A stretch of 64,000 nucleotides of DNA, from NCBI RefSeq assembly GCF_001682385.1, contig NZ_CP016210.1, forward strand, positions 3,596,001-3,660,000, written 5' to 3'. Shown one piece after another: positions 42,306-52,331 of this stretch. Each line of letters begins with the position of its first letter. Position 1 is the stretch's first letter. A model generated the notes under the pieces. That model searched no databases. It saw only the letters and a program-made list of their open reading frames with translations, and was not told where the DNA came from. The position numbers were made by a program, and so were the translations under genes. Source of the DNA: Azoarcus olearius (GTDB lineage Bacteria; Pseudomonadota; Gammaproteobacteria; Burkholderiales; Rhodocyclaceae).

Positions 42306-43072
42306 GAAGTCGTCCTTGGCAGGGTGGGCTGCGCCGGGTCGAGCAGCGTAACGCCTGCAGCCCCGCGCTCGCGCCTCAAGGCCTCGAGCAGGAAATGAAC
42401 GAAAGCGAGCCCCGCGAATGCAGGGGCCACGATATTGACCAGCGGAACATAAGCCAGCAGGGCCGCGCCCCCGCCGAGCACGAGCATCGGCATCTTCAGC
42501 GCCGTGCGCAGATGCCTCATCTCGGCGGGATCGGCATGCAGCATCAGGGCGTCGTAGCCGAACGCGCGCTGGTTCAACCAGCCGGTGAGCACGACGGAAA
42601 CCACCAGGCCCACGCCGGGCAGCAACCAGAAGGGCAAGGACACCAGCAGGCCTACCAGAAACAGGCCTCCGGCACCGAGCGCGTTGACCACGCTCCCGGT
42701 GTTGCTGCCGCCCCTGCGTAGTTCCAGATCCGGGTAGTCGCGCCGCGCAACGCGCTCCAGCATCATCGGCAGCGCGACCGTTGCGACGATGAGTGCGGCC
42801 GTCAGGTAGATCAGCGGCACAAAGGCGAGCGCGATCGCGAGCTTGACGAAGATCAGCGTAACCGCGCCGGCGACGGTCGATGCATCCAGCCAGCCGCCGA
42901 ACCACTCGACCAGCCACCTCATCACCAGAGCGACGAGCGCCGACCAGGACAGGATACCGACCGCGATCCACAGCACCGTGGCGACGAGGCCCGGCCACAG
43001 CAGATGCCACAGCACTTCCCGCCGCGCGAGACTGCGCAGCGTGCGCCCGAAAGCAAGCAGGATGCTGCGCAC
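42302..43072 (-). CDS. EI24-domain inner-membrane protein (CysZ-like)
   Basis: A 256-residue protein with about six hydrophobic segments (about 25-55, 65-110, 130-165, 195-230) and the EI24 signature LPFWLLPGVGLVVSVVLTGWLNQRAFGYDAL. The family includes the sulfate permease CysZ; whether this member moves sulfate is unknown. The start is GTG at 43072, 7 bases after ffh. Confidence 0.8.
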   Translation of the reverse strand: MRSILLAFGRTLRSLARREVLWHLLWPGLVATVLWIAVGILSWSALVALVMRWLVEWFGGWLDASTVAGAVTLIFVKLAIALAFVPLIYLTAALIVATVALPMMLERVARRDYPDLELRRGGSNTGSVVNALGAGGLFLVGLLVSLPFWLLPGVGLVVSVVLTGWLNQRAFGYDALMLHADPAEMRHLRTALKMPMLVLGGGAALLAYVPLVNIVAPAFAGLAFVHFLLEALRRERGAAGVTLLDPAQPTLPRTTS

Positions 43073-43079
43073 GGACGTC

Positions 43080-44438
43080 CTAGCGGGGCATGCCGGGGAG
43101 CATGCCCTTCATGCCGCGCATCATCTTCTGCAGCCCGCCCTTGGAGAACTGCTTCATGACCTTCTGCGTCTGCTCGAACTGATTGAGCAGTCGGTTGACC
43201 TCCTGCACGGTCACCCCCGCGCCGGCCGCAATCCGGCGCTTTCGACTGGCCTTGAGCAGTTCGGGCTTTGCACGCTCGAGCGGCGTCATCGAATTGATGA
43301 TGCCTTCGATCCGCCCGATCGCCTTTTCCTCCACGCCACCCTGCAGCTGGCCGGCGGCCTGCGCGAACTGCGCCGGCAGTTTGTCGAGCAGCGAGGAAAT
43401 GCCGCCCATCTTGCGCATCTGGGCGATCTGATCCTTGAAGTCGTTGAGGTCGAAACCCTTGCCACTCTTCAGCTTGTGCGCAAACGCCTTCGCCTTTTCT
43501 TCATCGACCCCGCGTCGTGCCTCTTCCACCAGGCCCAAGATGTCGCCCATGCCGAGGATGCGGCTGGCCATCCGGTCCGGGTGGAAAGGTTCGAGGCCGG
43601 AGAGCTTCTCCCCGACACCCGCGAACTTGAGCGGTTTGCCGGTCACGTGACGCACCGACAGCGCGGCGCCGCCGCGTGCGTCACCATCCAGCTTGGTGAG
43701 GACAACACCGGTCAGCGGGAGTGCATCGTTGAAGGCGCGGGCGGTGTTCACCGCGTCCTGGCCCAACATCGCATCCACGACAAACAGCGTCTCGATCGGC
43801 TTGACAGCGGCGTGCAGGGCCTGGATTTCCGCCATCATGGCTTCGTCGATCGCGAGGCGGCCGGCCGTATCCACCAGCAGCACGTCGACATGGTGCTTGC
43901 GCGCGAAATCCACCGCCCCGAGCGCGATGTCGACCGGGCGTTGATCGACCTGCGAGGGGAAAAACTCCACCCCGGCCTGCGCCGCCACTGCCTTCAGCTG
44001 CTCGATGGCGGCAGGGCGATAGACGTCGGTGGAGACGACCAGCACCTTCTTCTTCTGCGACTCCTTCAGATGCTTGGCGAGCTTGCCGGTCGTCGTGGTC
44101 TTGCCCGCGCCCTGCAAGCCGGCCATCAGGATGACGGCCGGCGGCTGGGTGGCGAGATTCAGGCCTTCATGGGCCCCGCCCATGAGCGCTTTCAGTTCGT
44201 CGTGGACCACACCGACCAGCGCCTGCCCCGGCGTCAGCGACCCCACCACCTCCTGCCCGACGGCCTTGAGCTTGACCTTGGCAATGAAATCCTTCACCAC
44301 GGGCAAAGCCACATCGGCCTCGAGAAGCGCCATGCGCACCTCGCGCATGGCGTCCTGGATGTTGTCCTCGGTCAGGCGGGCCTGACCGCGCAGTGTCTTA
44401 ACGACCTTGGAAAGGCGCTGAGTGAGATTGTCGAGCAT
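43080..44438 (-). CDS. ffh: Signal recognition particle protein Ffh
   Basis: A 452-residue GTPase that binds signal sequences and 4.5S RNA and delivers ribosomes to FtsY. The N domain is followed by the G domain with GLQGAGKTTTTGKLA, the DTAGRL motif and TKLDGDARGGAAL; the Met-rich M domain covers about 300-452 and ends MMRGMKGMLPGMPR. It is the first gene of the minus-strand unit and divergent from the YpjD-type gene, as in many Proteobacteria. Confidence 0.98.
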   Translation of the reverse strand: MLDNLTQRLSKVVKTLRGQARLTEDNIQDAMREVRMALLEADVALPVVKDFIAKVKLKAVGQEVVGSLTPGQALVGVVHDELKALMGGAHEGLNLATQPPAVILMAGLQGAGKTTTTGKLAKHLKESQKKKVLVVSTDVYRPAAIEQLKAVAAQAGVEFFPSQVDQRPVDIALGAVDFARKHHVDVLLVDTAGRLAIDEAMMAEIQALHAAVKPIETLFVVDAMLGQDAVNTARAFNDALPLTGVVLTKLDGDARGGAALSVRHVTGKPLKFAGVGEKLSGLEPFHPDRMASRILGMGDILGLVEEARRGVDEEKAKAFAHKLKSGKGFDLNDFKDQIAQMRKMGGISSLLDKLPAQFAQAAGQLQGGVEEKAIGRIEGIINSMTPLERAKPELLKASRKRRIAAGAGVTVQEVNRLLNQFEQTQKVMKQFSKGGLQKMMRGMKGMLPGMPR

Positions 44439-44490
44439 GTTCGCGGGGAGCCTTCGGGCCGGGATGACTTGGAGTAAACTGCAGCAACGT

Positions 44491-45315
44491 ATGCCCCCGA
44501 TTCTACTTCATCTCCTTCCCGCCTCGCTTTACGCCGGCCTCGGTGTCTGGTTCTGGCGCAGCTGCCTCAGCGCGTCCGACCCGAAGGCCCGCCAGAGCAT
44601 GAGCCGACCGGAACGGCTGCTGCTGCTCGCGGCGCTCGCCGTTCACGGACTCGCCCTGCGCGGCGCACTCTTTCCCGGCGACGAAATGCGCTTCGGTTTT
44701 GGCGTCGCGCTGTCCTTGATGGTCTGGCTCGCCATCTGCTTTTACTGGGTGGAGACGCTCTACACACGGCTCGGCGGTCTGCACGCACTGGCGATGCCCG
44801 CCGGCGCGGTCGCCAGCCTGATTCCCGCCCTGTTTCCCGGCCAGCACGTGCTCGCCAACGCGGCAACGCCAGGCTTTCGCGCCCACTTCATCGTCGCGAT
44901 GCTTGCGTACAGCCTGTTTACTCTGGCGGCGCTGCACGCAATGCTGATGGCGTTCGCCGAGCGCCGATTGCACGACGCCCGCTTCTCGAAGGCGCTTGCA
45001 ACCCTGCCGCCACTGCTGACGATGGAAGCGCTGCTCTTCCGGCTGATCGGCATTGCATTCGTTCTGCTCACCTTCACGCTGCTGTCCGGCATCGTCTTCT
45101 CCGAGAACCTGTTCGGTCGCGCATTCCAAGTCGACCACAAGACCGTTTTCGCCTTCATTTCCTGGCTGCTGTTCGGTGCCCTGCTGGTCGGCCGGAAGGT
45201 CCGCGGCTGGCGCGGCCGGCTGGCGCTGCGGTGGACACTGGCAGGCTTCGTGACCTTGATGCTCGCCTATGTCGGCAGCCGCTTCGTCATCGAGGTTCTG
45301 CTTCACCGCACCTGA
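44491..45315 (+). CDS. YpjD/CcsA-family inner-membrane protein
   Basis: A 274-residue protein with about eight hydrophobic helices and the cytochrome c assembly (CcmC/CcsA) fold signature: FRAHFIVAMLAYSLFTLAALHAMLMAFAERRLH and TFTLLSGIVFSENLFGRAFQVDHKTVFAFISWLLF, each with a His that may bind haem. E. coli YpjD, in the same place beside ffh, has a poorly known role. ATG 44491 gives MPPILLHLLPASLYAGLG; the frame upstream overlaps ffh. Confidence 0.82.
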   Translation: MPPILLHLLPASLYAGLGVWFWRSCLSASDPKARQSMSRPERLLLLAALAVHGLALRGALFPGDEMRFGFGVALSLMVWLAICFYWVETLYTRLGGLHALAMPAGAVASLIPALFPGQHVLANAATPGFRAHFIVAMLAYSLFTLAALHAMLMAFAERRLHDARFSKALATLPPLLTMEALLFRLIGIAFVLLTFTLLSGIVFSENLFGRAFQVDHKTVFAFISWLLFGALLVGRKVRGWRGRLALRWTLAGFVTLMLAYVGSRFVIEVLLHRT

Positions 45316-45418
45316 CGATGGTGATATCCCGTCCGATTGCTTCTCACGCTGCCCGCGCTCCCTTTACAAGGCCGGGAGCCAAGTGCAAGATCGCATGTCA
45401 GTCAGTTAAGAGTGGCAC

Positions 45419-47137
45419 ATGGCAGCAAACCCCCAGGCCGCGCTGAGCGGGCTTGCCCGCGCACTAATCCAGCACGGTCGGCTTTCCGAAGCCGACGTTC
45501 TCTCCTGTTCACCCAAAAGTACAGGGTCGAGCAACAGCTTCCTGCTTGAGATCGTGCAACGCGGCCTGATGACTGCCCGCGACATCGCACGCTTTGCCGC
45601 CGAAACCTTCGGGTATCCGCTGTTCGACATCGCCGCCATTGACCGCGGTGCGATTCCCCGCGACGCGGTCGATCGCAAGCTGATGGGCAAGCACCAGGTG
45701 GTGGCGCTGGGCAAGCGTCAGAACCGCCTCACCCTCGCGGTCGCCGATCCGTCGAACATGCGGGTGCTCGACGAAATCCGGTTCCAGACCGGCATGCAGG
45801 TCGACCTCATCGTCGTCGAGGTCGACAAGCTCTGCAAACTCGCCGACACCCTCGCCGAATCGACCGAACAGACGCTGAAGGACCTCTCCGGTGGCGACGA
45901 GTTCGACATGGACCTGCTACAGCAGGATGGCGCCGCCGAGCAGGCTACCGAGGACAGCACCGCTGAAGTCGACGACGCGCCGGTCGTCAAGTTCATCCAG
46001 AAGGTGCTGATCGACGCGATCAACGAAGGCGCGTCCGACATCCATTTCGAACCCTATGAAAAGTACTACCGCATTCGCGTCCGTACCGACGGCGTGTTGC
46101 GCGAGATCGCCCAGCCCCCCCTGGTGCTGAAGGAGAAGATCGCGGCGCGGATCAAGGTCATCTCGCGCCTCGACATCTCCGAGAAGCGGATTCCGCAGGA
46201 CGGCCGCATGAAGCTCGTCCTGTCGAAGACCAAGGCCATCGACTTCCGCGTATCCACACTGCCCACGCTGCACGGCGAGAAGATCGTCATGCGTATTCTC
46301 GACCCCAGTTCGGCGATGCTCGGCGTCGATGCGCTGGGTTACGAGCCCGAACAAAAGAAGGCGCTGCTGGATGCGGTGGAACGTCCTTACGGCATGATCC
46401 TGGTCACGGGTCCCACGGGCTCGGGCAAGACGGTGTCGCTATACACCTGCCTCAACCTGCTCAACAAGGCCGGCGTCAATATTTCCACCGCGGAGGACCC
46501 GGCCGAAATCAATCTGCCCGGCATCAACCAGGTCAACGTCAACGAGAAGGCGGGCCTCACCTTCGCCGCCTCGCTGCGCGCCTTCCTGCGGCAAGATCCG
46601 GACGTGATCATGGTCGGCGAAATCCGCGACCTCGAAACCGCTGAAATCTCCGTCAAGGCAGCACAAACGGGCCACCTCGTGCTCTCCACGCTGCACACCA
46701 ACGACGCCCCCACCACGCTCGAACGCCTGCGCAACATGGGGGTCGCGCCGTTCAACATCGCATCCTCGGTCATCATGATCACCGCGCAACGGCTCGCGCG
46801 CCGCCTGTGCACCTGCAAGAAGCCCGTCGATATCCCGATCGAAGCCTTGCTTCAGGCCGGCTACAAGGAAGAGGATCTGGACGGCAGCTGGCAACCCTAT
46901 GGGCCGGTCGGCTGCGACCGCTGCAAGGGCAGCGGCTACAAGGGCCGGGTCGGCATCTACCAGGTCATGCCGGTGTCCGAGGAGATCGCCCACATCATCA
47001 TGACCAACGGCAACTCGATGGACATCGCCGAGCAGGCGCGCCGCGAGGGCGTGAAGGATCTCCGCCAATCGGGGCTGCTCAAGGTCAAGCAGGGCGTGAC
47101 GTCACTGGAAGAAGTGCTCGCCTCCACCAACGAATAG
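45419..47137 (+). CDS. pilB: Type IV pilus assembly ATPase PilB
   Basis: A 572-residue extension ATPase. The N-terminal MSHEN domain covers about 10-150; the N2 domain contains GASDIHFEPYEKYYRIRVRTDG; Walker A is GPTGSGKT at 331-338; the Asp box, Walker B (DPDVIMVGEIRDLETAEI) and His box (HLVLSTLHTNDA) follow. The tetracysteine zinc motif is C..C in RRLCTCKKP and CDRCKGSGYKG. It opens pilB-pilC-pilD, with 19 bases to pilC. Confidence 0.97.
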   Translation: MAANPQAALSGLARALIQHGRLSEADVLSCSPKSTGSSNSFLLEIVQRGLMTARDIARFAAETFGYPLFDIAAIDRGAIPRDAVDRKLMGKHQVVALGKRQNRLTLAVADPSNMRVLDEIRFQTGMQVDLIVVEVDKLCKLADTLAESTEQTLKDLSGGDEFDMDLLQQDGAAEQATEDSTAEVDDAPVVKFIQKVLIDAINEGASDIHFEPYEKYYRIRVRTDGVLREIAQPPLVLKEKIAARIKVISRLDISEKRIPQDGRMKLVLSKTKAIDFRVSTLPTLHGEKIVMRILDPSSAMLGVDALGYEPEQKKALLDAVERPYGMILVTGPTGSGKTVSLYTCLNLLNKAGVNISTAEDPAEINLPGINQVNVNEKAGLTFAASLRAFLRQDPDVIMVGEIRDLETAEISVKAAQTGHLVLSTLHTNDAPTTLERLRNMGVAPFNIASSVIMITAQRLARRLCTCKKPVDIPIEALLQAGYKEEDLDGSWQPYGPVGCDRCKGSGYKGRVGIYQVMPVSEEIAHIIMTNGNSMDIAEQARREGVKDLRQSGLLKVKQGVTSLEEVLASTNE

Positions 47138-47156
47138 GCAAATCGGAAAACAACCC

Positions 47157-48392
47157 ATGGCGACAGCGACGCGCGCCCCGCAGCGCACCACGACGGGCCC
47201 CAAGGAGGACCTCTACAGCTGGGAAGGCAAGGACAAGACCGGCAAGGTAATGCGCGGGGAAATGCGCGCCACCGGCGATACCGTCGTACAGGCCACGCTG
47301 CGCCGGCAGGGCATCCAGGTCGTCAAGATCCGCAAACAGAAGCTGTCGCGCGGACACAAGATCAAGGACAAGGACATCGCACTGTTCACACGTCAGTTGG
47401 CAACGATGATGAAGGCCGGCGTGCCCTTGCTGCAGGCGTTCGACATCGGCATCAAAGGCTCCGGCAATCCCAGCCTCGCCCGCCTGCTAAACGAAGTGCG
47501 TACCGATGTGGAGACGGGATCCAGCCTGTCGCAGGCGTTTGCAAAGCACCCGATGTATTTCGACAAGTTGTTCTGCAACCTGGTAGGCGCAGGCGAGCAG
47601 GCCGGCATCCTCGACAGCCTGCTTGACCGGATCGCGACCTATAAAGAGAAGATTCTGGCCATCAAGGGCAAGATCAAGTCGGCGTTGTTCTACCCGATCG
47701 CGGTGGTCGTTGTCGCAGCTCTGGTCGTGTCGGTGATGATGCTGTTCGTCATTCCCGAATTCAAGAACGTGTTCACCAGCTTCGGTGCCGACCTGCCAGC
47801 GCCGACACTGATCGTGATTGCAATGTCCGATTTCTTCACCGAATACTGGTATCTGCTGTTCGGCTCGGTTATCGGTGTCGTCCTCGGCATCGCGTCTATC
47901 TACAAACGCTCGGCTGCGATGCAGATCGCGGTAGACCGCCTGGTACTCAAGATGCCGGTCATCGGCGACGTGATCCGGAAAGCCACCGTCGCGCGCTGGG
48001 CGCGAACGCTCTCCACGATGTTTTCGGCCGGCGTACCTCTGGTCGAAGCGCTCGACTCCGTGGGCGGTGCCGCTGGCAACTATGTCTATCTGACCGCCAC
48101 CAAACAGATCCAGACCGAAGTCAGCACCGGTACCAGCCTTACGGTCTCCATGCAGAACGCGGCGGTGTTCCCCACGATGGTGGTCCAGATGGTGTCGATC
48201 GGTGAAGAGTCCGGCCAGCTCGACTCGATGCTGGGCAAGGTGGCGGACTTCTATGAGCAGGAGGTCGATGACGCGGTCGCCGGTCTGTCCCAGTTGCTCG
48301 AGCCGCTGATCATGGTCTTCCTCGGCACCGTCATCGGTGGCCTGGTGGTCGCCATGTACCTCCCGATCTTCAAACTCGGCTCGGTCGTCTGA
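47157..48392 (+). CDS. pilC: Type IV pilus inner-membrane platform protein PilC
   Basis: A 411-residue platform protein with two GspF-type cytoplasmic domains and three transmembrane helices (about 175-205, 220-250 and 380-405). TRQLATMMKAGVPLLQAFDIG starts the first domain and ARTLSTMFSAGVPLVEALDSVGGAAGN the second; FLGTVIGGLVVAMYLPIFKLG is the conserved C-terminal helix. It transmits the PilB motion to pilin insertion. Confidence 0.97.
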   Translation: MATATRAPQRTTTGPKEDLYSWEGKDKTGKVMRGEMRATGDTVVQATLRRQGIQVVKIRKQKLSRGHKIKDKDIALFTRQLATMMKAGVPLLQAFDIGIKGSGNPSLARLLNEVRTDVETGSSLSQAFAKHPMYFDKLFCNLVGAGEQAGILDSLLDRIATYKEKILAIKGKIKSALFYPIAVVVVAALVVSVMMLFVIPEFKNVFTSFGADLPAPTLIVIAMSDFFTEYWYLLFGSVIGVVLGIASIYKRSAAMQIAVDRLVLKMPVIGDVIRKATVARWARTLSTMFSAGVPLVEALDSVGGAAGNYVYLTATKQIQTEVSTGTSLTVSMQNAAVFPTMVVQMVSIGEESGQLDSMLGKVADFYEQEVDDAVAGLSQLLEPLIMVFLGTVIGGLVVAMYLPIFKLGSVV

Positions 48393-48437
48393 TCGTCGCG
48401 ACTTTTCCCTAGGCCGGCCCGGCGCTGGCCTACGCAT

Positions 48438-49289
48438 ATGCCTGAATACCTTCGCGACCCTGTCGCCTTTGCTGCCGTCGCGACCCTTCTCGGCCTCTTT
48501 GTCGGCAGCTTCCTCAACGTCGTGATCCATCGGCTGCCGCGAATGATGGAACGGGAGTGGCACGCCCAGGCGGCCGAACTGCGGGGCGAAGAACCCGAGG
48601 CCGGCGAGCCGTTCAACCTCGCGACACCGCGTTCGCGCTGCCCCCACTGCGGGCATCTGATTGGCGCGATCGAGAACATTCCGGTGGTCAGCTATCTGGT
48701 GCTGCGCGGTCGCTGCCGCCACTGCAGCGCGCCGATCGGAAAGCGCTACCCGCTCATCGAGACGTTCTCCGCTGTCGCGTCCGCCTACGTCGCGTGGCAT
48801 TTCGGCCCGGGCTTGGCCGCCGTCGGCGGCCTGATCTTCCTGTGGTCAATGATCGCACTGGCCTTCATCGATCTCGACACACAACTGCTGCCGGACCAGA
48901 TCACACTCCCGCTGCTGTGGCTCGGCCTCGCGTTCAATCTTGCTTCCACCTATGTGCCGCTCAGCGCCGCCGTCGTCGGTGCGATGCTGGGTTACTTGTC
49001 GCTATGGTCGGTTTACTGGCTATTCAAACTCGTCACCGGCAAGGAGGGAATGGGTTACGGCGACTTCAAGCTGCTGGCAGCAATCGGCGCGTGGCTGGGC
49101 TGGCAAGTGCTGCCGCTCACCATCCTGCTGTCCTCGCTGGTCGGCGCGGCGGTCGGCATCAGCCTCATCCTGTTCGCCCGCCATGGCCGCAACGTTCCGA
49201 TTCCATTCGGGCCCTATCTCGCCGCCGCGGGCATCCTCGCCTTGTTGTGGGGCGAGCAGATCACCGCGCGCTATCTCGGCCAGTTCTGA
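48438..49289 (+). CDS. pilD: Prepilin peptidase PilD
   Basis: A 283-residue aspartic membrane peptidase and N-methyltransferase that processes type IV pilins. FVGSFLNVVIHRLPRMMER is the N-terminal signature; the zinc-binding tetracysteine is CPHC..CRHC in RSRCPHCGH and GRCRHCSAP. The catalytic aspartates are in AFIDLDTQLLPD and GMGYGDFKLLAAIGAWLGW. It follows pilC by 45 bases; coaE, often next in other genomes, is not here. Confidence 0.96.
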   Translation: MPEYLRDPVAFAAVATLLGLFVGSFLNVVIHRLPRMMEREWHAQAAELRGEEPEAGEPFNLATPRSRCPHCGHLIGAIENIPVVSYLVLRGRCRHCSAPIGKRYPLIETFSAVASAYVAWHFGPGLAAVGGLIFLWSMIALAFIDLDTQLLPDQITLPLLWLGLAFNLASTYVPLSAAVVGAMLGYLSLWSVYWLFKLVTGKEGMGYGDFKLLAAIGAWLGWQVLPLTILLSSLVGAAVGISLILFARHGRNVPIPFGPYLAAAGILALLWGEQITARYLGQF

Positions 49290-49436
49290 TACGCCCAGCG
49301 CCTGGGGTCTTGATTTTCCAGCACGGCGCCCACATATCCGCGTCGAGCCGCGGCTGCATCACTGCCGGCCCGGCGCTTGCTTTTTCCCGATGCTGCGTTG
49401 CGTTAGACTTGCGCACTTGCCTTGCCGGAGGTCGTC

Positions 49437-49697
49437 ATGCCCATTTACGAATATCGTTGCGAAAGCTGCGGGTTCCAGAAGGACCACCTGCAGAAGATGA
49501 GCGATGCCCCGCTTTCCACCTGCCCATCCTGCGGCAAGGAGAGCTATACCAAGTTGCTGTCCGCTGCGGGCTTCCAGCTGAAGGGTAGCGGCTGGTACGC
49601 CACCGACTTCAAGGGTGGCAGTAGCGCCAAGCCGGCCGCCAGCGAAAGCACCCCGCCCGCCGGTTGCGGCGGCAGCTGCGCCTGCCACCCGTCCTGA
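49437..49697 (+). CDS. FmdB-family zinc ribbon protein
   Basis: An 86-residue protein starting MPIYEYRCESCGFQKDHLQKMSD, with a CxxC...CxxC zinc ribbon (ESCG and CPSCGK) and a C-terminal Cys-rich tail (GCGGSCACHPS). Members are thought to be small regulators; function is unproven. The start at 49437 follows CCGGAGG. It sits 12 bases before the DUF502 gene and near aspS, an order seen in other Betaproteobacteria. Confidence 0.9.
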   Translation: MPIYEYRCESCGFQKDHLQKMSDAPLSTCPSCGKESYTKLLSAAGFQLKGSGWYATDFKGGSSAKPAASESTPPAGCGGSCACHPS

Positions 49698-49709
49698 CGG
49701 ACGCGCTCA

Positions 49710-50336
49710 GTGAAGAAGTACTTCATCACCGGCCTGCTGATCTGGATTCCGCTGGCCATCACCTTCATGGTGCTGGCCTGGATCATCAACACCCTCGACC
49801 AGATCCTGCTGTGGCTGCCGAACGGCATGCAACCGCAGTCGGTGTTCGGCATCAACATCCCCGGCATCGGTGTCCTGCTCAGCATCCTGATCCTGCTGGT
49901 CACCGGCCTGATCGCGGCCAACGTGCTGGGCCAGAAGCTGGTGCAGATGTGGGAAGCCATCCTCGCCCGCATCCCGGTGGTGAAGTCGATCTACTACAGC
50001 GTCAAGCAGGTTTCCGACACGCTGTTCTCCAGCAGCGGCCAGGCCTTCCGCAAGGCGTTGCTGGTGCAATACCCCCGCCAGGGTTCGTGGACCATTGCCT
50101 TCCTCACCGGCAAACCGGGGGGCGATGCCGCCCATCACCTGCAGGGCGATTACGTCAGCGTTTATGTGCCGACCACGCCCAACCCGACTTCCGGCTTCTT
50201 CCTGATGATGCCGTCTGCAGACGTCATCGAACTCGACATGAGCGTGGACGAAGCCCTCAAGTACATCATCTCGATGGGGGTCGTCGCGCCACCCGTGCGC
50301 AAACCCGTCGAGCGCCCCGCTCTCCTCAACGACTAG
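49710..50336 (+). CDS. DUF502 membrane protein
   Basis: A 208-residue protein with two hydrophobic helices near the N-terminus (about 5-30 and 50-75), then [20 protein letters not shown] and [38 protein letters not shown], the conserved DUF502 blocks. Its role is unknown. The start is GTG at 49710, 12 bases after the FmdB gene. The [10 protein letters not shown] loop is the family's best-kept part. Confidence 0.88.
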
Positions 50337-50391
50337 ACCCGTCCCGCTGCGGCCCGTCCGGGGCCGTAGCCGAACAGCTGGAATCTTCATC

Positions 50392-52191
<1,800 letters not shown>

Positions 52192-52220
52192 CGCTGCATG
52201 TCGGATCATTCCGGAACTGG

Positions 52221-52254
52221 AAGGCGGTGACGAGAGTCCCGCCTTTTGTTTTTT
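52221..52254 (+). terminator. Rho-independent terminator of aspS
   Basis: A 7-bp stem (52221-52227 with 52239-52245, 11-base loop) followed by TTGTTTTTT, 30 bases after the aspS stop. Confidence 0.85.
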
Positions 52255-52331
52255 GATCGCCTCCGAACGCTTCAGGATTCCGCCCCGCTTGCCGTAAGCT
52301 GGATCAAATCCGCCCTCTGCGACCTACCATC

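Noticed and set aside
49293-49317. Terminator after pilD
   Set aside because: Only a 5-bp stem (CCCAG/CTGGG) and a distant TTTT; too weak to list as a terminator.
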